A stretch of DNA of 64,000 nt from contig CAJNDS010002523.1 of assembly GCA_905221605.1 (NCBI GenBank), forward strand, positions 610,001 to 674,000. Direction: 5' to 3'. A program made the position numbers and the translations under genes. The stretch comes from Symbiodinium natans (taxonomy: Eukaryota > Sar > Dinophyceae > Suessiales > Symbiodiniaceae). Below, piece after piece: positions 34,738 to 45,634 of the stretch (the stretch's first letter is position 1; the number at the start of each line of letters is the position of its first letter). The notes under the pieces were generated by a model. The model was not told the DNA's origin. It worked only from the letters and a program-made list of their open reading frames with translations, and made no database searches.

Positions 34738-35244
34738 ATGGCTCAGCACGAAGGCGAGGTCCGTTCTCGTTTCAGTAATTTGAGGACGACCAGTTTCCGC
34801 AAAGGACATCAGACCATGGGGTTATACAATGACTTGGCGGGCAAATCGGACAGTCAAACAGGTGATGTACGTTCCATGATGCAAGTCTTTGTAGCAGCCC
34901 AGGCGTTGAGCGGAGTGAGAGGAAAGTGGAGACACTGTCATTTTGAAAATGGCGTGGGGAAGAAGTTTGCGAATCCTCTGAATGGTTGTCGTTCGTCGAG
35001 ACGCGCTATTGAGATCGAAAAGGTTGATTGGAAATCCCACTGCAAATCAACATGTAGAATCAATGGCGCGATGACCCGCAATGACTTTGTGGTATTCTGG
35101 GTACCGACGAGGTGCCAAATGTGCCAAGTCACAGACGGGCTTGCTAAAGCCAGTCGGGGTTGCAACATTTGCGAACAGTTGGCTAACCAGCTTTTAGATC
35201 AACCAAGCCGCAAGCCAAACAAGATTTCTGTTTTTTGCAGCTGA
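34738..35244 (+). CDS. 168-codon single open frame, unknown
   Basis: ATG at 34738 to TGA at 35242 without interruption. Contains a CQMC/CNIC cysteine quartet near the C-terminus (spacing about 20) and a basic C-terminal tail. No homologous family comes to mind and splice-site evidence is absent, so it could be an intronless gene, an internal exon or chance. Confidence 0.28.
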   Translation: MAQHEGEVRSRFSNLRTTSFRKGHQTMGLYNDLAGKSDSQTGDVRSMMQVFVAAQALSGVRGKWRHCHFENGVGKKFANPLNGCRSSRRAIEIEKVDWKSHCKSTCRINGAMTRNDFVVFWVPTRCQMCQVTDGLAKASRGCNICEQLANQLLDQPSRKPNKISVFCS

Positions 35245-38148
35245 CCTGTCTTGTTTTTTCTTACGCGGTAGACGCTGTCACATGTGTCTGGCACAGCCGA
35301 GGTTGCCTGAGCCATGTTGCGCAAATATGCTGAAGCAAGTTAAGCCTTCACTGGTGCGTCCCTACTCAAGACAAGAACCCATAAGAACCCCCAAGTCGCA
35401 CGAACACACCGTTCAAAGCCAGCTGGGGCCACCTCGGCAGCTGTGTGCAGTGTGCATGAAGTTGCGCATGCGGTTGTAGTCGTCTTCTGAAAATTTTCCT
35501 TTCACAATTTCTCAGTAGCTTTCAGTAGGACTCTCCAGGTCAGCCTGGCGAGTAGCTGCTGCACCTCCCTGCGCAAAGTACAGTATTAGTCATTGCCGAG
35601 CAAGGGTGGTGTACTGGCTTGGCAGGTGAAAGCACTTCGCCGCACCATCAGCCAGGGCGCTTGCGAGGGCGCTGCGCACATGCTGTCCTTGAAGCAGGCA
35701 GCGAAGTGTCCAAAAAACAACACACATCACCGGGCTCATGGGCAATGAAAGAGGATTCACGTGTGTTAGTATGTCTTGCGTTTGCAAGCGACCCCACATC
35801 CTCACCTCCATAAAACTATATACGACGCCACACCCTGCAAGGTGTCTGCGTCCATCCAGAGATTTCAAACCGCTCCAAAACCCATTCTTTGGTTGGAACT
35901 CTGGGGTGGACATGTCAGGACCCGCATTCACAACATTGGCGCGTATGCCCGAAGACCGTAAACTGAATACGTTGCTAGCGAGAGCCGAGGGCGTCTTGAA
36001 CCTTAAGAAGGCTCGAAACCGAGACGGTCCTGAAAAACGGCGGACAGACGCGAGGGGACCATGGACCTGACTTCTACCAAGCCCCGGACCCAAAACACTC
36101 GATTTGGACGCTTCGGCTTCTTTCGTGCCTGACGGAGAAGGTGGGTTGCTCTCTTAAACGACTTAGGCCCCAAGGCCTCGGCGGACACTGTCCGGATTTC
36201 AGCATCCATCTCGTCTCATCTCACATCTGTTAAGAGGATAGAAGTTACCGCACTTGAGCTTTTCCCATGAGAACTGCAGCACCCAAAAAGTGCATATTGT
36301 CACATGTCCGCCGGACGTGCAGTCCCGCTTTCAGGGGGACATGAATTCTTCCCTAACTCAATGTTGAAGACCGGGATCAGCAAGACGCGTTCTTGACTTT
36401 AGAAGTTTTGTTGCGTCTGGTCCCAGAATCCTGACCAGACTCATTCACTACAGATGGCCTTTGGCGACAAGAGAGAGTTTCCAGGAAGGCGAACGGAAGT
36501 TCGCTGCCTCGACAGTGTGCGTTGCCGCTGTGCTGCACAGGAAGGCACTGGCCCCTGCAGCGTGAGCACTTGTCAAGCGCTTGCATACGAGCTTACGTAC
36601 CGCGATAGCCTATGAAGTGCTCGCAGGTTTTTCTTCATCTGCTGCACAGTCAGAACGTGCCAATCCAGGCAGGCCCACAAAATGAGCACACGTGACAAGT
36701 CTCCCTCTGCCTTGCTGCCTGGCCATCGGCATCCGTCAGTATCCTCTGTCCGATGATTATCGATTTGTCGAATGTCGTGAGGCTGTGGAGATGCTCCGAC
36801 TGCTTGAGGAGGCCTGGAGCACCGCATGGGGCATTCGTATGACTTTTCCTGCGTGTCAGATGAGTTTTAGTGCCCTCTAGGCACTGGACAAGAGCGAGCC
36901 CCTCCCGGACCACACGTTGCCTACTGCCACCGCCCACAGAATCGATGTGCGCGTGTGTGTGTGTGTGTGTGTGTGTGTCCCCTCTATGTAACATACGACA
37001 ATCCAATTTTACCGACGTAGAGGAGCGTAGAGTCAAAAGCCAGGCGACAGACAAGGCAAGCTGCACATAAACTGGCGTTGTTGTGCGGAACCCGCTACTA
37101 CTGCAGCATCGAAGCACAGGATTGCGAAGGCAGCACAGACAGGGGCATAGGGGTCAGGGAGGGTCACAGGAAGCTTTGTACAATCCAGAGACTAGTCCGG
37201 TCTTGGTGATAGCTCTTGTCGGTGCATGTGCCAGCATCTCTGTTGTGCAATCATCTCTGTCCGTGCTGAGTTCGAGATGCTGGAGACGTGCTTGCCACTC
37301 TTTAGCGGTCTGGACGAGGCATGTCATGCCATGAATAGTCGCCAAGCATTTCTTCAGGTACATGTACAGAAGCTTCGACTTTCGATTTGGGCAACCCCGT
37401 TTTCCTGGCTATCAAGCCCACAGACGCTTCGACAAGCACGTGCGCAATTCGAGGGTGCTCTCGACTCCTTCTGAGGAGAGAATTCCTCAAAAACCATTTG
37501 CTTCCCCACTCACTGAAGGAAAACATCCAGCCCCTCAATGTCTCATGGTAAGAATCCATCCCCCTCAGCCCCTCGTCCCCCGAGTTTGAGCTCGCAGGGG
37601 CGCAGCCGCTCGGCGAACCTCCAAACAAATCCCACTCTTGACAGTAGCCTGATGCTCGCACCCTTTACAACACCAGTGCTCGAAGCTACCAAACCTGACC
37701 CGGATGCGAAGCTGGGCGAATTCTGAAGCCTGGATGGTGCGACCTTGGACGCTGATTGTCTTGGTACTGCCTGTTTCAGATGTAATGTGTCGCAAGTTTG
37801 CTGCAGAATGTTGTGCTCGAAAGAAGCCGCAGCAATCACTTCATTCGGTAAAGCTGCCAGAGGATTGTGTGACATGCCTCCCTCAGTCTGTGTGTTCAAG
37901 ATGATGCATCTGGCAGGCGTTCATGGGCTCGATCTTGAACGGCGGAAGCAAACGCTTCTGTGATTCAATGGCTCTAGAACCTTCACCACAAGCAACAAAG
38001 CTTTTGAGATTGATGCGTGATTCGAGTCATTCTACGTGTAGGCGGGTGGTCCCGCGGGATGTATAACATGTAGATGATCCTCAAAGATTCTGTCAGTCGT
38101 CAACTCTTGATCATCCTCAAAAAGCTCAGGTGTCTTTATCACGTTTAG
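35245..38148. other. unassigned; several exon-like stretches, (GT)n at 36950-36978
   Basis: Candidates without matched junctions: + 35625-35735 after TTGGCAG (KALRRTISQGACEGAAHMLS); + 36278-36352 (VHIVTCPPDVQSRFQGD); + 37227-37474, where two open frames end, one near a GTAAGA at 37549. Minus frames over 35590-36093 and 37302-37661 are equally open. A clean (GT)n run is at 36950-36978. Confidence 0.35.
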
Positions 38149-38280
38149 CTGACACAACTCAGTCACCATTCGACAGCGACGGTCTTTGACCCGCTGGTCG
38201 ACTCTGAAACGTCGTTATGTGAAGTGCTGGCACATGTGCCCACTGCCCACAACATGACAGCAGCTATCAGCAGCTTGTGA
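38149..38280 (+). CDS. candidate terminal exon
   Basis: After a pyrimidine-rich tract and TTTAG, 43 codons in phase reading LTQLSHHSTATVFDPLVDSE and TSLCEVLAHVPTAHNM, to TGA at 38278. Good acceptor context but no family. Confidence 0.36.
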   Translation: MTQLSHHSTATVFDPLVDSETSLCEVLAHVPTAHNMTAAISSL

Positions 38281-39079
38281 GGCTTCTACATGGAAGGGCA
38301 GCAGCTCTGTGCGCCGAAGCATCGCTCCGATGCATGTTTTGCTTCTTGGCGTTGATTCAGCGCATTTCGGCGCCTTTGCGCATTTCGGCGGCGTGCGCTC
38401 AGTCTTCAAAAGTTGTCGTTAATGTCTTCAGCATCTTGTGCAGCTGCGCACTGTCAAGGTCGTTCTTCGCGGAGAGGTGTCCATAAGAATGTCAGGTGTT
38501 ACCCTGGCTCCTTGGCTGCATGCGAACATCGTGGCACATGTTCTCACGCCCTCCACAAGGCATATTTCCAGTTCTACACACCTGTCAGGCAACTCATCGC
38601 CGTGGTAAGGTGGGGGAACGCAGTATCAAATGCAGTAAACGCACGCAGCAAACGAACAGAGCCTCTTCAAAAACATTCTGTTTTCAATCTCAGCTGGCCG
38701 AAGCCTTAGAGCTATGTACAGCTATGCCTTGTCGCAGGCATTGCACATCCTCGCGTTGGCGGCGGGACCTTTCATCCCTTCCTACGAGACGCTGTGCCCT
38801 GGAATTGACTGCAGCATAGTACAATATATTACGTCACTCAGCCGTGCAGAAGCATGCAGAGAACGGCATGAACGATCTCAAAGACGCAAAGACACCTGCG
38901 GCGATGGAATGGCTTATTCTGGCCACTTGCTTTCGAGGTGCGTCCGTGCCAGCGAAGTTTGGGTTCTTTCACGCACTGTGCTGATGACCTCCCTCGTGTC
39001 TCAGCTGAGCTCAATGGTTGGACGGTTGGCCATTTGAAGCCTCTCCGTCGTCTCCCTTCTGAACACTCATCCGTTCTAG

Positions 39080-39307
39080 TTTGAGAATTTTGAGTTGCTT
39101 TGGCGGTGGCGTTGGAGAAAGCTCATGCTACGCATACTGTCATGTCCAGAGACAAAGCCCTTCTGTAGCATGCGTCTGGGCACACGTCAGGACCAATACC
39201 CTGCCATGAAGAGCATCCTTGAGCAGTTGACCACACTGCAAGTGGCCAGGCGATTTGCTAAACCTCGGCGCAGGTTTGCCAAGTTCGAACACTTCCGCCT
39301 TAATTAG
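39080..39307 (+). CDS. candidate terminal exon, basic C-terminus
   Basis: After TTCTAG, 75 codons to a TAG: FENFELLWRWRWRKLMLRIL at the start and a basic amphipathic end (TLQVARRFAKPRRRFAKFEH). Unknown product. Confidence 0.36.
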   Translation, partial: FENFELLWRWRWRKLMLRILSCPETKPFCSMRLGTRQDQYPAMKSILEQLTTLQVARRFAKPRRRFAKFEHFRLN

Positions 39308-39687
39308 ACACTGGATGCACTGGCAGCACGCGCACTCCAGAGCGAACCTTGCCCACAGTAGTACAATTTGCTACGACTTGCCACACCTGCACACGATCGG
39401 ATTCTGGAGGCTCACCGGGATGTCGGAACCACAGGCCTGGGCGCCTCTCATTAGCCCTGTGAGGACTATGACTCACACTCAAACATATTCATACTAGACG
39501 GGCCTACTGTATACTTTTAATTTTCTGTCTACTCAAAAGGCGGATTTCAAGTCCAAGCTGCATGCCCAATTGGTTAGGCTCAATGATTCAATGTCCACCT
39601 GAATGTGGTCTCTCCTCGTGTCTCACTGTTTTTGAGACCACGTGTATAGTAGTACGTAGTAGCACGTTTAGTGGATTCTTGAGTTAG

Positions 39688-39828
39688 GGTGCACCAGAAG
39701 AGAAGCCAAGCACGGCACAGGAGGAAGACTCGGAAGACGACTCCGGTGTCATGCAAGGGCTTCGTGGGCTTGGTGCACAACTCAGTCCACTGGAACCGCT
39801 GGAACCGCTGGAAGCCTCCAGGGGATGA
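39688..39828 (+). CDS. candidate acidic terminal exon
   Basis: After GTTAG, 46 codons reading EEKPSTAQEEDSEDDSGVMQ followed by a short LEP repeat, to TGA at 39826. Composition is typical of a disordered acidic tail. Confidence 0.38.
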   Translation, partial: GAPEEKPSTAQEEDSEDDSGVMQGLRGLGAQLSPLEPLEPLEASRG

Positions 39829-40090
39829 ATCCCGGAAGTCATGTCGCCTACAAACTTGGTGTTCATGCCAGCATCTTTGATATTTCGATACCAGTGCATT
39901 GATGGGGCATGCTTAGTAAGGTGACAATGCAAAAGAGCCTGCCGAAGCAGATCCAGATTCCCCGATCGATCTGGCTTCACCCCTGGTGTCAATGCAGATC
40001 CTTTCTGAGTCGATCTGACCCTGAGGAGTTGAGAGTTGCTGGGTGATTAGTGCTCTGGCTTGGCAAGCCAAGTTGCTGCCACAGTGACAG

Positions 40091-40462
40091 CCTGAGGCTC
40101 AGCTGTCCATCTTCACCGGTGTTTCGAACGAGTTCCTTCACTGGATCCAAGAAAATCTGGAGCCAAGGACATGTAAGTCTGTTGAAGCATCATCGGAACC
40201 GTGTGCACATGCTCCAGTTCGTTTTCAATGGCGGCGTTGGCGAGGCTTCGACATAGTCTCGTCGCCTTGCTTTGCTATTTGTAGGATCCTCTTCTCGGAT
40301 GACACGCTGTTTGGCCACTTGGCAGCATCCACTGCTTGGGCAGCGCATCACCACCAGAAATACACGGACTCAGGCGAGGGCGAGAAGACAGAAGATCTGT
40401 ACATTGTCTGCAAGGCCGACTTCGTACCAGTCTACTCAAGTGATGCGTCGCTGTGTACAAAG
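40091..40462 (+). CDS. two exons, unknown protein
   Basis: Exon 1 (from 40091, after GACAG) reads QLSIFTGVSNEFLHWIQENL and approaches a GTAAGT at 40173. Exon 2 (40285-40462) follows TTGTAG, reads ILFSDDTLFGHLAASTAWAA then EDLYIVCKADFVPVYSSDAS, and ends AAG|GTGCGT. Exon 2 is one of the cleanest in the window. Using the GTAAGT would give a stop at the junction; ending exon 1 at AG|GACATG (a GA donor) keeps the frame. The family is not recognised. Confidence 0.5.
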
Positions 40463-40689
40463 GTGCGTGCCCATGTCAGCACATGCAAGCACACGTGTCT
40501 GTATGGCCAACTCCGTTGCCAAGAGATCAACATGAGCAGGGGGAATTAGCCCTCGTGGAGCAGCCCCGCTGATTTGTACCGTCTCTAGGAATTGAGGTCA
40601 CTCTTTGACTCGTGCTGACTGAGGATTAGTTGACAGCAACGCGTTCTGATTGTGTTACATCGGTGAAAGTGTTAAAGCGCAGGGTGGAT

Positions 40690-40980
40690 GCACATGTGTG
40701 TGCGTGTGTATTCACATTTGTCTGTGTGTGGGTGTGCGTGTGCGTATGCCCGCGTCCGCGTGTGCGTGTGCGTATGAGATGCGTATGAGCGTGCGCAGTG
40801 TGCGCATGTGTGCGCATGTGTGCGCATGTGTGCGCATGTGTGCGCCGTGCGCATGTGTGCGCCTGCGCACGTGTGCGCGAGCGCGCGTGCTCGCGTGCGC
40901 GCGTGCTCGCGTGCGCGTGTGCGTGCGTGCGCGCTTGCGTGCGTGTGCGTGCGCGTGCGCGCACGTGTGTGTGTGTGTAC
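40690..40980. repeat. alternating (TG/CG)n tract
   Basis: About 290 bp of alternating purine-pyrimidine sequence with TGTGCGCATG repeats. It is potentially Z-DNA forming. All six-frame translations are low complexity. Confidence 0.95.
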
Positions 40981-41157
40981 ATCTTGAGATATAGGATACG
41001 GTTTGTCGCTGCAGCTCCGAAGATTTGTTTCACTTGCAGGGGGGCACGGCGTCAGATTCCGGACCGTGCCTAACAAAGCTACGGAATCTGATGGGAAGCA
41101 AGGGCTGATCACCCTTGTGTACCTGCTCAAAAGTCAGTTCAATTTAACATCTGCTAG

Positions 41158-41325
41158 AGCAATGTTGATGCTGCAATTATTGCAGAAGATGTTGATGCTG
41201 CACTTAGTGCAGAAGACGTTGATGCTGCACCCAGTGCAGAAGATGTTGATGCTGCACCTAGTGCAGAAGATGTGGATGCAGCGTTTGCTGAGGCCTTATC
41301 CCTTCAGGAGATGGTGATTTTCTGA
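41158..41325 (+). CDS. exon with 27-bp coding repeats (AEDVDAAPS) and UIM-like end
   Basis: After TGCTAG, the frame reads five diverged copies of a 9-residue unit, AEDVDAAxS. It then reads DAAFAEALSLQEM, resembling a ubiquitin-interacting motif (acidic, then AxxxS region), and reaches TGA at 41323. A donor candidate, ATG|GTGATT, precedes the stop, so the adjoining TG tract would be intronic. The repeats differ mainly at third positions and conservative sites, as expected for coding repeats. The other frames contain stops or Leu/Met-rich nonsense. Confidence 0.5.
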   Translation, partial: SNVDAAIIAEDVDAALSAEDVDAAPSAEDVDAAPSAEDVDAAFAEALSLQEMVIF

Positions 41326-41375
41326 GTGTGTGTGTGTGTGTGTGTGCGCGTGGGTGTGTGTGTGTGTGTGTGTGT

Positions 41376-41410
<35 letters not shown>

Positions 41411-41433
41411 TTTTGTGTGTGTGTGTGAGTGTG

Positions 41434-41477
<44 letters not shown>

Positions 41478-41785
41478 TGTGTGTGTGTGTGTGGGTGTTG
41501 TGCGTGTGGTGTGTGTGCGTGTGCGTGTGCGTGTGCGTGCGTGCGCGTGCGCGTGCGCGTGCGCGTGCGCGTGCGTGCGCGTGCGCGTGCGCGTGCGCGT
41601 GCGCGTGCGCGTGCGTGCGCGTGCGCGTGCGCGTGCGCGTGCGCGTGCGCGTGCGCGCGCGTGTGGTTGCGTGCGTGTGTGCGTGTGTACGTGTGTACGT
41701 GTGTGCGTGCGCGCGCGCGTGCGCGCGGCGCGGGCTCGTGGGCGTGGGGGTGGGGGGGGGGGGGGGGGGGTGTGGGTGTGGGTGT

Positions 41786-41838
<53 letters not shown>

Positions 41839-41935
41839 TGTGGGTGTGTGGTTGTGTGGGTTTGTGGGTGTGTGGGGGAGGGGGGGTGCGTTTGCGTGCA
41901 TGTGTGTGTGTGTGCAGTTGTGTGGTGATGTCAGT
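41326..41935. repeat. 600-bp (TG)n/(CG)n/G-rich tract
   Basis: Long alternating purine-pyrimidine run: TG, then TGCG, then CG-rich, a poly-G of about 22 near 41750, then TG again. Strong Z-DNA potential. Frames of up to 271 codons through it are artefacts. Confidence 0.97.
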
Positions 41936-41973
41936 TGATGCCAATTGTCATTCATCTTTTGTTTGGAGGGCAG

Positions 41974-42805
41974 CATTTGCATGGAGACGGAGGAGCCGGA
42001 ACGAACCTCAGAAGCTGCAAACACGAAACTGGGAGTTTAGACTCTATCTCTGCAAGTTGGGCCTTTCAACAGACGGGAATGTCCCTTCCTCGCCCTGGAA
42101 AAGATCCATCGTCGCAATTCATGGTATGCCGATGGTAGAATGAACATTCAACGCATTGTAGTTTTGACTCTCGTGAGGAAGACAGAGCAAACTCGGGAGC
42201 TCCATCACTGAAGTAAACATGCAGGCTTGCCAGATTGTCCCAGTGCCGAGTGTGAGCTTGCCGAGGAAACCTTCTGCCGCGGGTCTTGCTTCGGCGACGC
42301 CCACCTGTTGGGTGTGTCGGGGGCCCGACTGTGTGCAGAAGAGCGTCTCCGCCGCTCCGCCTGTCCTGACTCTGATTGGCTGCCTAGGTCGCAGGGAGCC
42401 GTGGCAACTGCCGTCAGCCTTGAGATGTCACTAGTGCAGGCAATGTCTGATCCAAACGCCTGGCAATGGCGCGGGTTCACGTTGCGAATGAAGCACGTCG
42501 TAGTATGCCGTCTCAACAGCGGTCCTGGTAATCATGTGCTGCTCTGCAGCATTCATGAAGGAAAGAGGACCCGACAGCTCCACAACTTCAAATGTCTGGG
42601 AGGTGCTGAATCGCCAAGTCTTACTGAGTGGTCTGGCACAGTTCCCCTCAGAGGCTCCCGCGGGGACGCCATGACACCATACTCGTCCATACTCACTTTG
42701 TGGGACCTCTCTTCGGCAGGCCGAGCACTTCGACAAGTTGACTGTCGCGGCCCCGAGACCATCCGAGACCTGTGCAATTTGGGAATGGGTGCTGAGAGGT
42801 GCTGA
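41974..42805 (+). CDS. two phase-matched exons, second 193 codons, unknown
   Basis: Exon 1 (about 41974-42123) reads SRNEPQKLQTRNWEFRLYLC and ends in phase 1 at CATG|GTATGC. Exon 2 (42225-42805) follows CATGCAG, completes the codon, starts LPDCPSAECELAEETFCRGS and stays open for 193 codons to a TGA, with MSDPNAWQWRGFTLRMKHVV in the middle. The same frame continues after the TGA with VDLLESQVDNASWPCWICWS, so the stop may be a real end or a nonsense change. Not recognised. Confidence 0.42.
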
Positions 42806-43004
42806 GATGTGCTGAAAATATCCTCACATCAGGTGGATCTTCTGGAGTCCCAGGTGGATAATGCCTCTTGGCCATGTTGGATATGTTGGAGCATCGGCTG
42901 CTGTGTGTCCTGGCGGAAAGTCAACATAGTGAGTGATGGATGAGTGCTGAAGCCGTGTCAGGCAGATCTTGGTTGAGTGGGCTGGTAGAGGATATCATAT
43001 CTAG

Positions 43005-43348
43005 GATAATCAACATGGCGAGCTCGAACCTAGGCAAGTTGTCATCCAACTCCAAAGCCTCCCAGGTGCTGTATATATCTACAGCGATGGACTAACTCAT
43101 GCCCAGAAAGCATTAGAGCATTTATCGCTTTTTGAACATTCCACGAGAGTCGCTACATGTTCGTAGAAGTACAGTCGGACCTCTCCAGTCTGATGCTTAT
43201 CGCTTGAGCAGTTGTTGAGGTAATGGATCACGCTTCAGTCTTTGCTGATTGCTGTGAAGATTTCAAGCGGAAGGCCGTGGCAAAGGGCGCTCTTGCCTGT
43301 GACAGGGGGCGATTTGTTCGTTGCGAGTTGCAAAAGTTGCAAAGTTGA
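43005..43348 (+). CDS. two candidate exons, unknown
   Basis: 43005-43166, after ATCTAG, reads LEPRQVVIQLQSLPGAVYIY and SDGLTHAQKALEHLSLFEHS to a TAG. 43223-43348 begins with ATG and reads DFKRKAVAKGALACDRGRFV to a TGA. They lie close together on the same strand; the junction was not resolved. Confidence 0.38.
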
Positions 43349-43689
43349 ACAGCCCGAAGGTCGGGCAGTTGATGCACACGCGCTTGCTCCGAGAAGATGA
43401 GCCTCGACACATCTTATTTCGGAAGCCCAAATCGGTAGTACATGTAACTTGTAACCTTTCGGCAACCTTTCGATAATGTTTAGAGGTTAAAATCTAGTCG
43501 GGCAAAACAGGGCAGCAATACTGCCGGCTGGGTGGGGGTTCTTTCTGTTTGGACATGTTTCGTGTTTTTGGTGTATTTGTGTTTCTTAATGTTGGTTCGT
43601 CCGTCGAACCACTGACCCAGTCGTTCGGGCGGTCCGTGAACCCGCCTCGACCAACCGCCCCGCGCTTTTAAGCAGCGAAGGCTTGTCTC

Positions 43690-44040
43690 AACGATCATGC
43701 GAGCATCGTGCTTGCAAATGCGCCCCCCCCGCCCCACAGAAGTGCAGACATATTCCGATTTTATTGTATTCGGAAGCTGCGAATAGCTGGGTAATTTGGA
43801 TGTCATTTGGAGCTCAGGAGGCATGAAGATGGTGGATTTTCAGTATTTGCAGTCATACTGTGTTGTTTGCATTCGGAAGCTGCGAGTTCCATCATGCGAG
43901 CATTGTGTTTGCAAATGGGGGGGTGGGGGCGGGTGCCCCCCCTTTTTTGAAGCCGTGCAAGCTTGCTTCTAAAAATCATATAAACCCTTTCCAAATGGGG
44001 GCGGGCTGCGCCCGCCCTCCCAACCCTCCGAAACCAAAAA
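43690..44040. repeat. imperfect duplication of about 200-bp period
   Basis: ATCATGCGAGCATCGTGCTT followed by GCAAATG and a homopolymer at about 43696 recurs at about 43892. ATTCGGAAGCTGCGA recurs at about 43770 and 43872. C-rich and G-rich runs flank both copies. Confidence 0.75.
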
Positions 44041-44167
44041 GCAATTAGCAAGACCAAACCTTCTAACGCAAAATTTCTTGACCAGAACCAAAGTACAGCC
44101 ACAAGAAATCCCCAAAGCACCAAAAAACTGAGTTCCATGTCAGCTCAGCTCGGTCTTCGGATCTCAG

Positions 44168-44292
44168 GAGTGTCTGGTGCAGAAGGGCGCCAAGAGAGGT
44201 CGCGGTGAATATAAACCGCTTTTGGATCTCCTCGTTGGTACATGTTTGGCGGCAAATGACAGCTTGCCACCGTGTGCCAGTCCGGATGTGCT
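44168..44292 (+). CDS. exon ending at a consensus donor, unknown
   Basis: After ATCTCAG, reads ECLVQKGAKRGRGEYKPLLD and LLVGTCLAANDSLPPCASPD, ending in phase 2 at CT|GTAAGA. The TAA is inside the donor. The same frame remains open for another 30 codons beyond. Confidence 0.42.
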
Positions 44293-44984
44293 GTAAGACT
44301 CTAAGCGCTTTGCTTGTGAAGGCTCTCTCTTCGTTGTTCGATCCGGAGTTGCTGTGGTCGAGGAGGCTGTTGTGACAAGTGTTGCATGATTGCTTTCGCT
44401 GAACCATTGTCTCAGCAATCTTTGATAGTTTCCAGATGTTGGATGTGTGTGTGTGTGTGTGTGCATGGCAGCTGCACCGCTAAGAGCACTTAGGAAGCGA
44501 GCCTTGCTACGAAATGCAGAGATTCAGTTTGCTTCAGCGAGGAAACACCGGCCACAAAGCTGGGACCTTAAAGTGTGTTGTGGAAGTCAAGGGCCAAGGG
44601 TTTCTAGGAGATCAACCAACATGCTCATAGCGCCCAAGCCGACGGAGTCCCTAAACGTTTTGGGCACGATCTTACGACGAATTGGATACGAAGGCCGGAC
44701 GACGATGATGCCTCGGAGATGAGCGGATCCACGGACGAGACGAGGACGGTGTGATCATTTTGAGATGTGAGGTTCGTGAACTTGTGGTTTTCCGCCACGG
44801 CTGCGTTCATGGTGTCCAGGTGCCTGGAACAGTGGGATGTTGTGGTGAACTTAACAGACCATCTTGTGCCACAGTTTGTGCGGACGGTCTTTCTGAGCCT
44901 TCATGAGCCTTCCACAAATTTCAAGCTTCATGCTGTGCCTCCCAGCGCCCTCCGTCAGGGCCTCTCCTGTTTTTGCCTCTCGAG

Positions 44985-45507
44985 TTTTCAAATTTGAAGG
45001 CGAAGCAATGCAAGTCAAAGTGAAGCAATGCGAAGCAGTGCAGGGAACTGTGCTGGACATGTTTTTCGCAAAGGCCCCGCGAAAACCCGGACAAATTAAG
45101 ACACTTCTGGGACCTTCAAGGTATGAGGTTCGAACTATTCCTGCATTCGGGCTCGTGAGTTGCATCAGTCGTGAGCAAACGGCAGTCTACTTAAGTGATC
45201 AGCCTGAGTCGTCTTTATGATGGTTTTCTGAGTTATCTGATATGCAAGAACTGTATGATGCAGAGGTCAATGCTGACGTGGTTCTGGGGCTTGTGGCAAA
45301 AGCTCCCTTCACAGTGGTCTCCTCAGTTACTATCACAGACTCGTAAACAGCATCCGAAAGTTGCAGAAGGCACCGCTTAGTCGGCTCAGAGGTGAAAGCT
45401 GCTGGCTTGATGGCCGTGGCAGAGATACAGGAGACAAGCAGAGATGTTTCATTCTGAGACAAGACTTTGGGACGGTCGAAAAGAACAGAACTACTGGATC
45501 ATCTTGA
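44985..45507 (+). CDS. three exons, partly phase-matched, unknown
   Basis: Exon 44985-45120 (after TCGAG) reads MQVKVKQCEAVQGTVLDMFF and ends AAG|GTATGA. Exon 45233-45342 (after CTGAG) reads LSDMQELYDAEVNADVVLGL and ends in phase 2 at TC|GTAAAC. Exon 45390-45507 (after GCTCAG) completes the codon and reads GESCWLDGRGRDTGDKQRCF then ILRQDFGTVEKN, to TGA. The second intron is only 47 nt. GTVLDMFF is close to, but not, a PCNA-interaction box. The join between the first two is not phase-consistent. Confidence 0.42.
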
Positions 45508-45634
45508 CAGTTGAGCTTCTGAGACTAGAGGCTCAAATCAGCGTATAGGGCTTCGAGCTTCTCCTGCGCACATCAGGGGCTTGTGTTTTCTGCTACTGGC
45601 GTGTTAGAGGCTAGTGCTCAGTGTGTCTTTGCAG

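Noticed and set aside
36650-37117. Minus frame with His/Thr repeat as a protein
   Set aside because: The repeat part is the complement of the (GT)n tract at 36950-36978.
41258-42143. Open frames of 200-271 codons on both strands (Val/Cys-rich, His/Thr-rich)
   Set aside because: They are translations of the TG/CG dinucleotide tract, open in several frames at once; only the non-repeat tail after 41974 is considered.
45051-45080. PCNA-interacting (PIP) box GTVLDMFF
   Set aside because: The glutamine required at the first position is one residue out of register, so the motif is not canonical.
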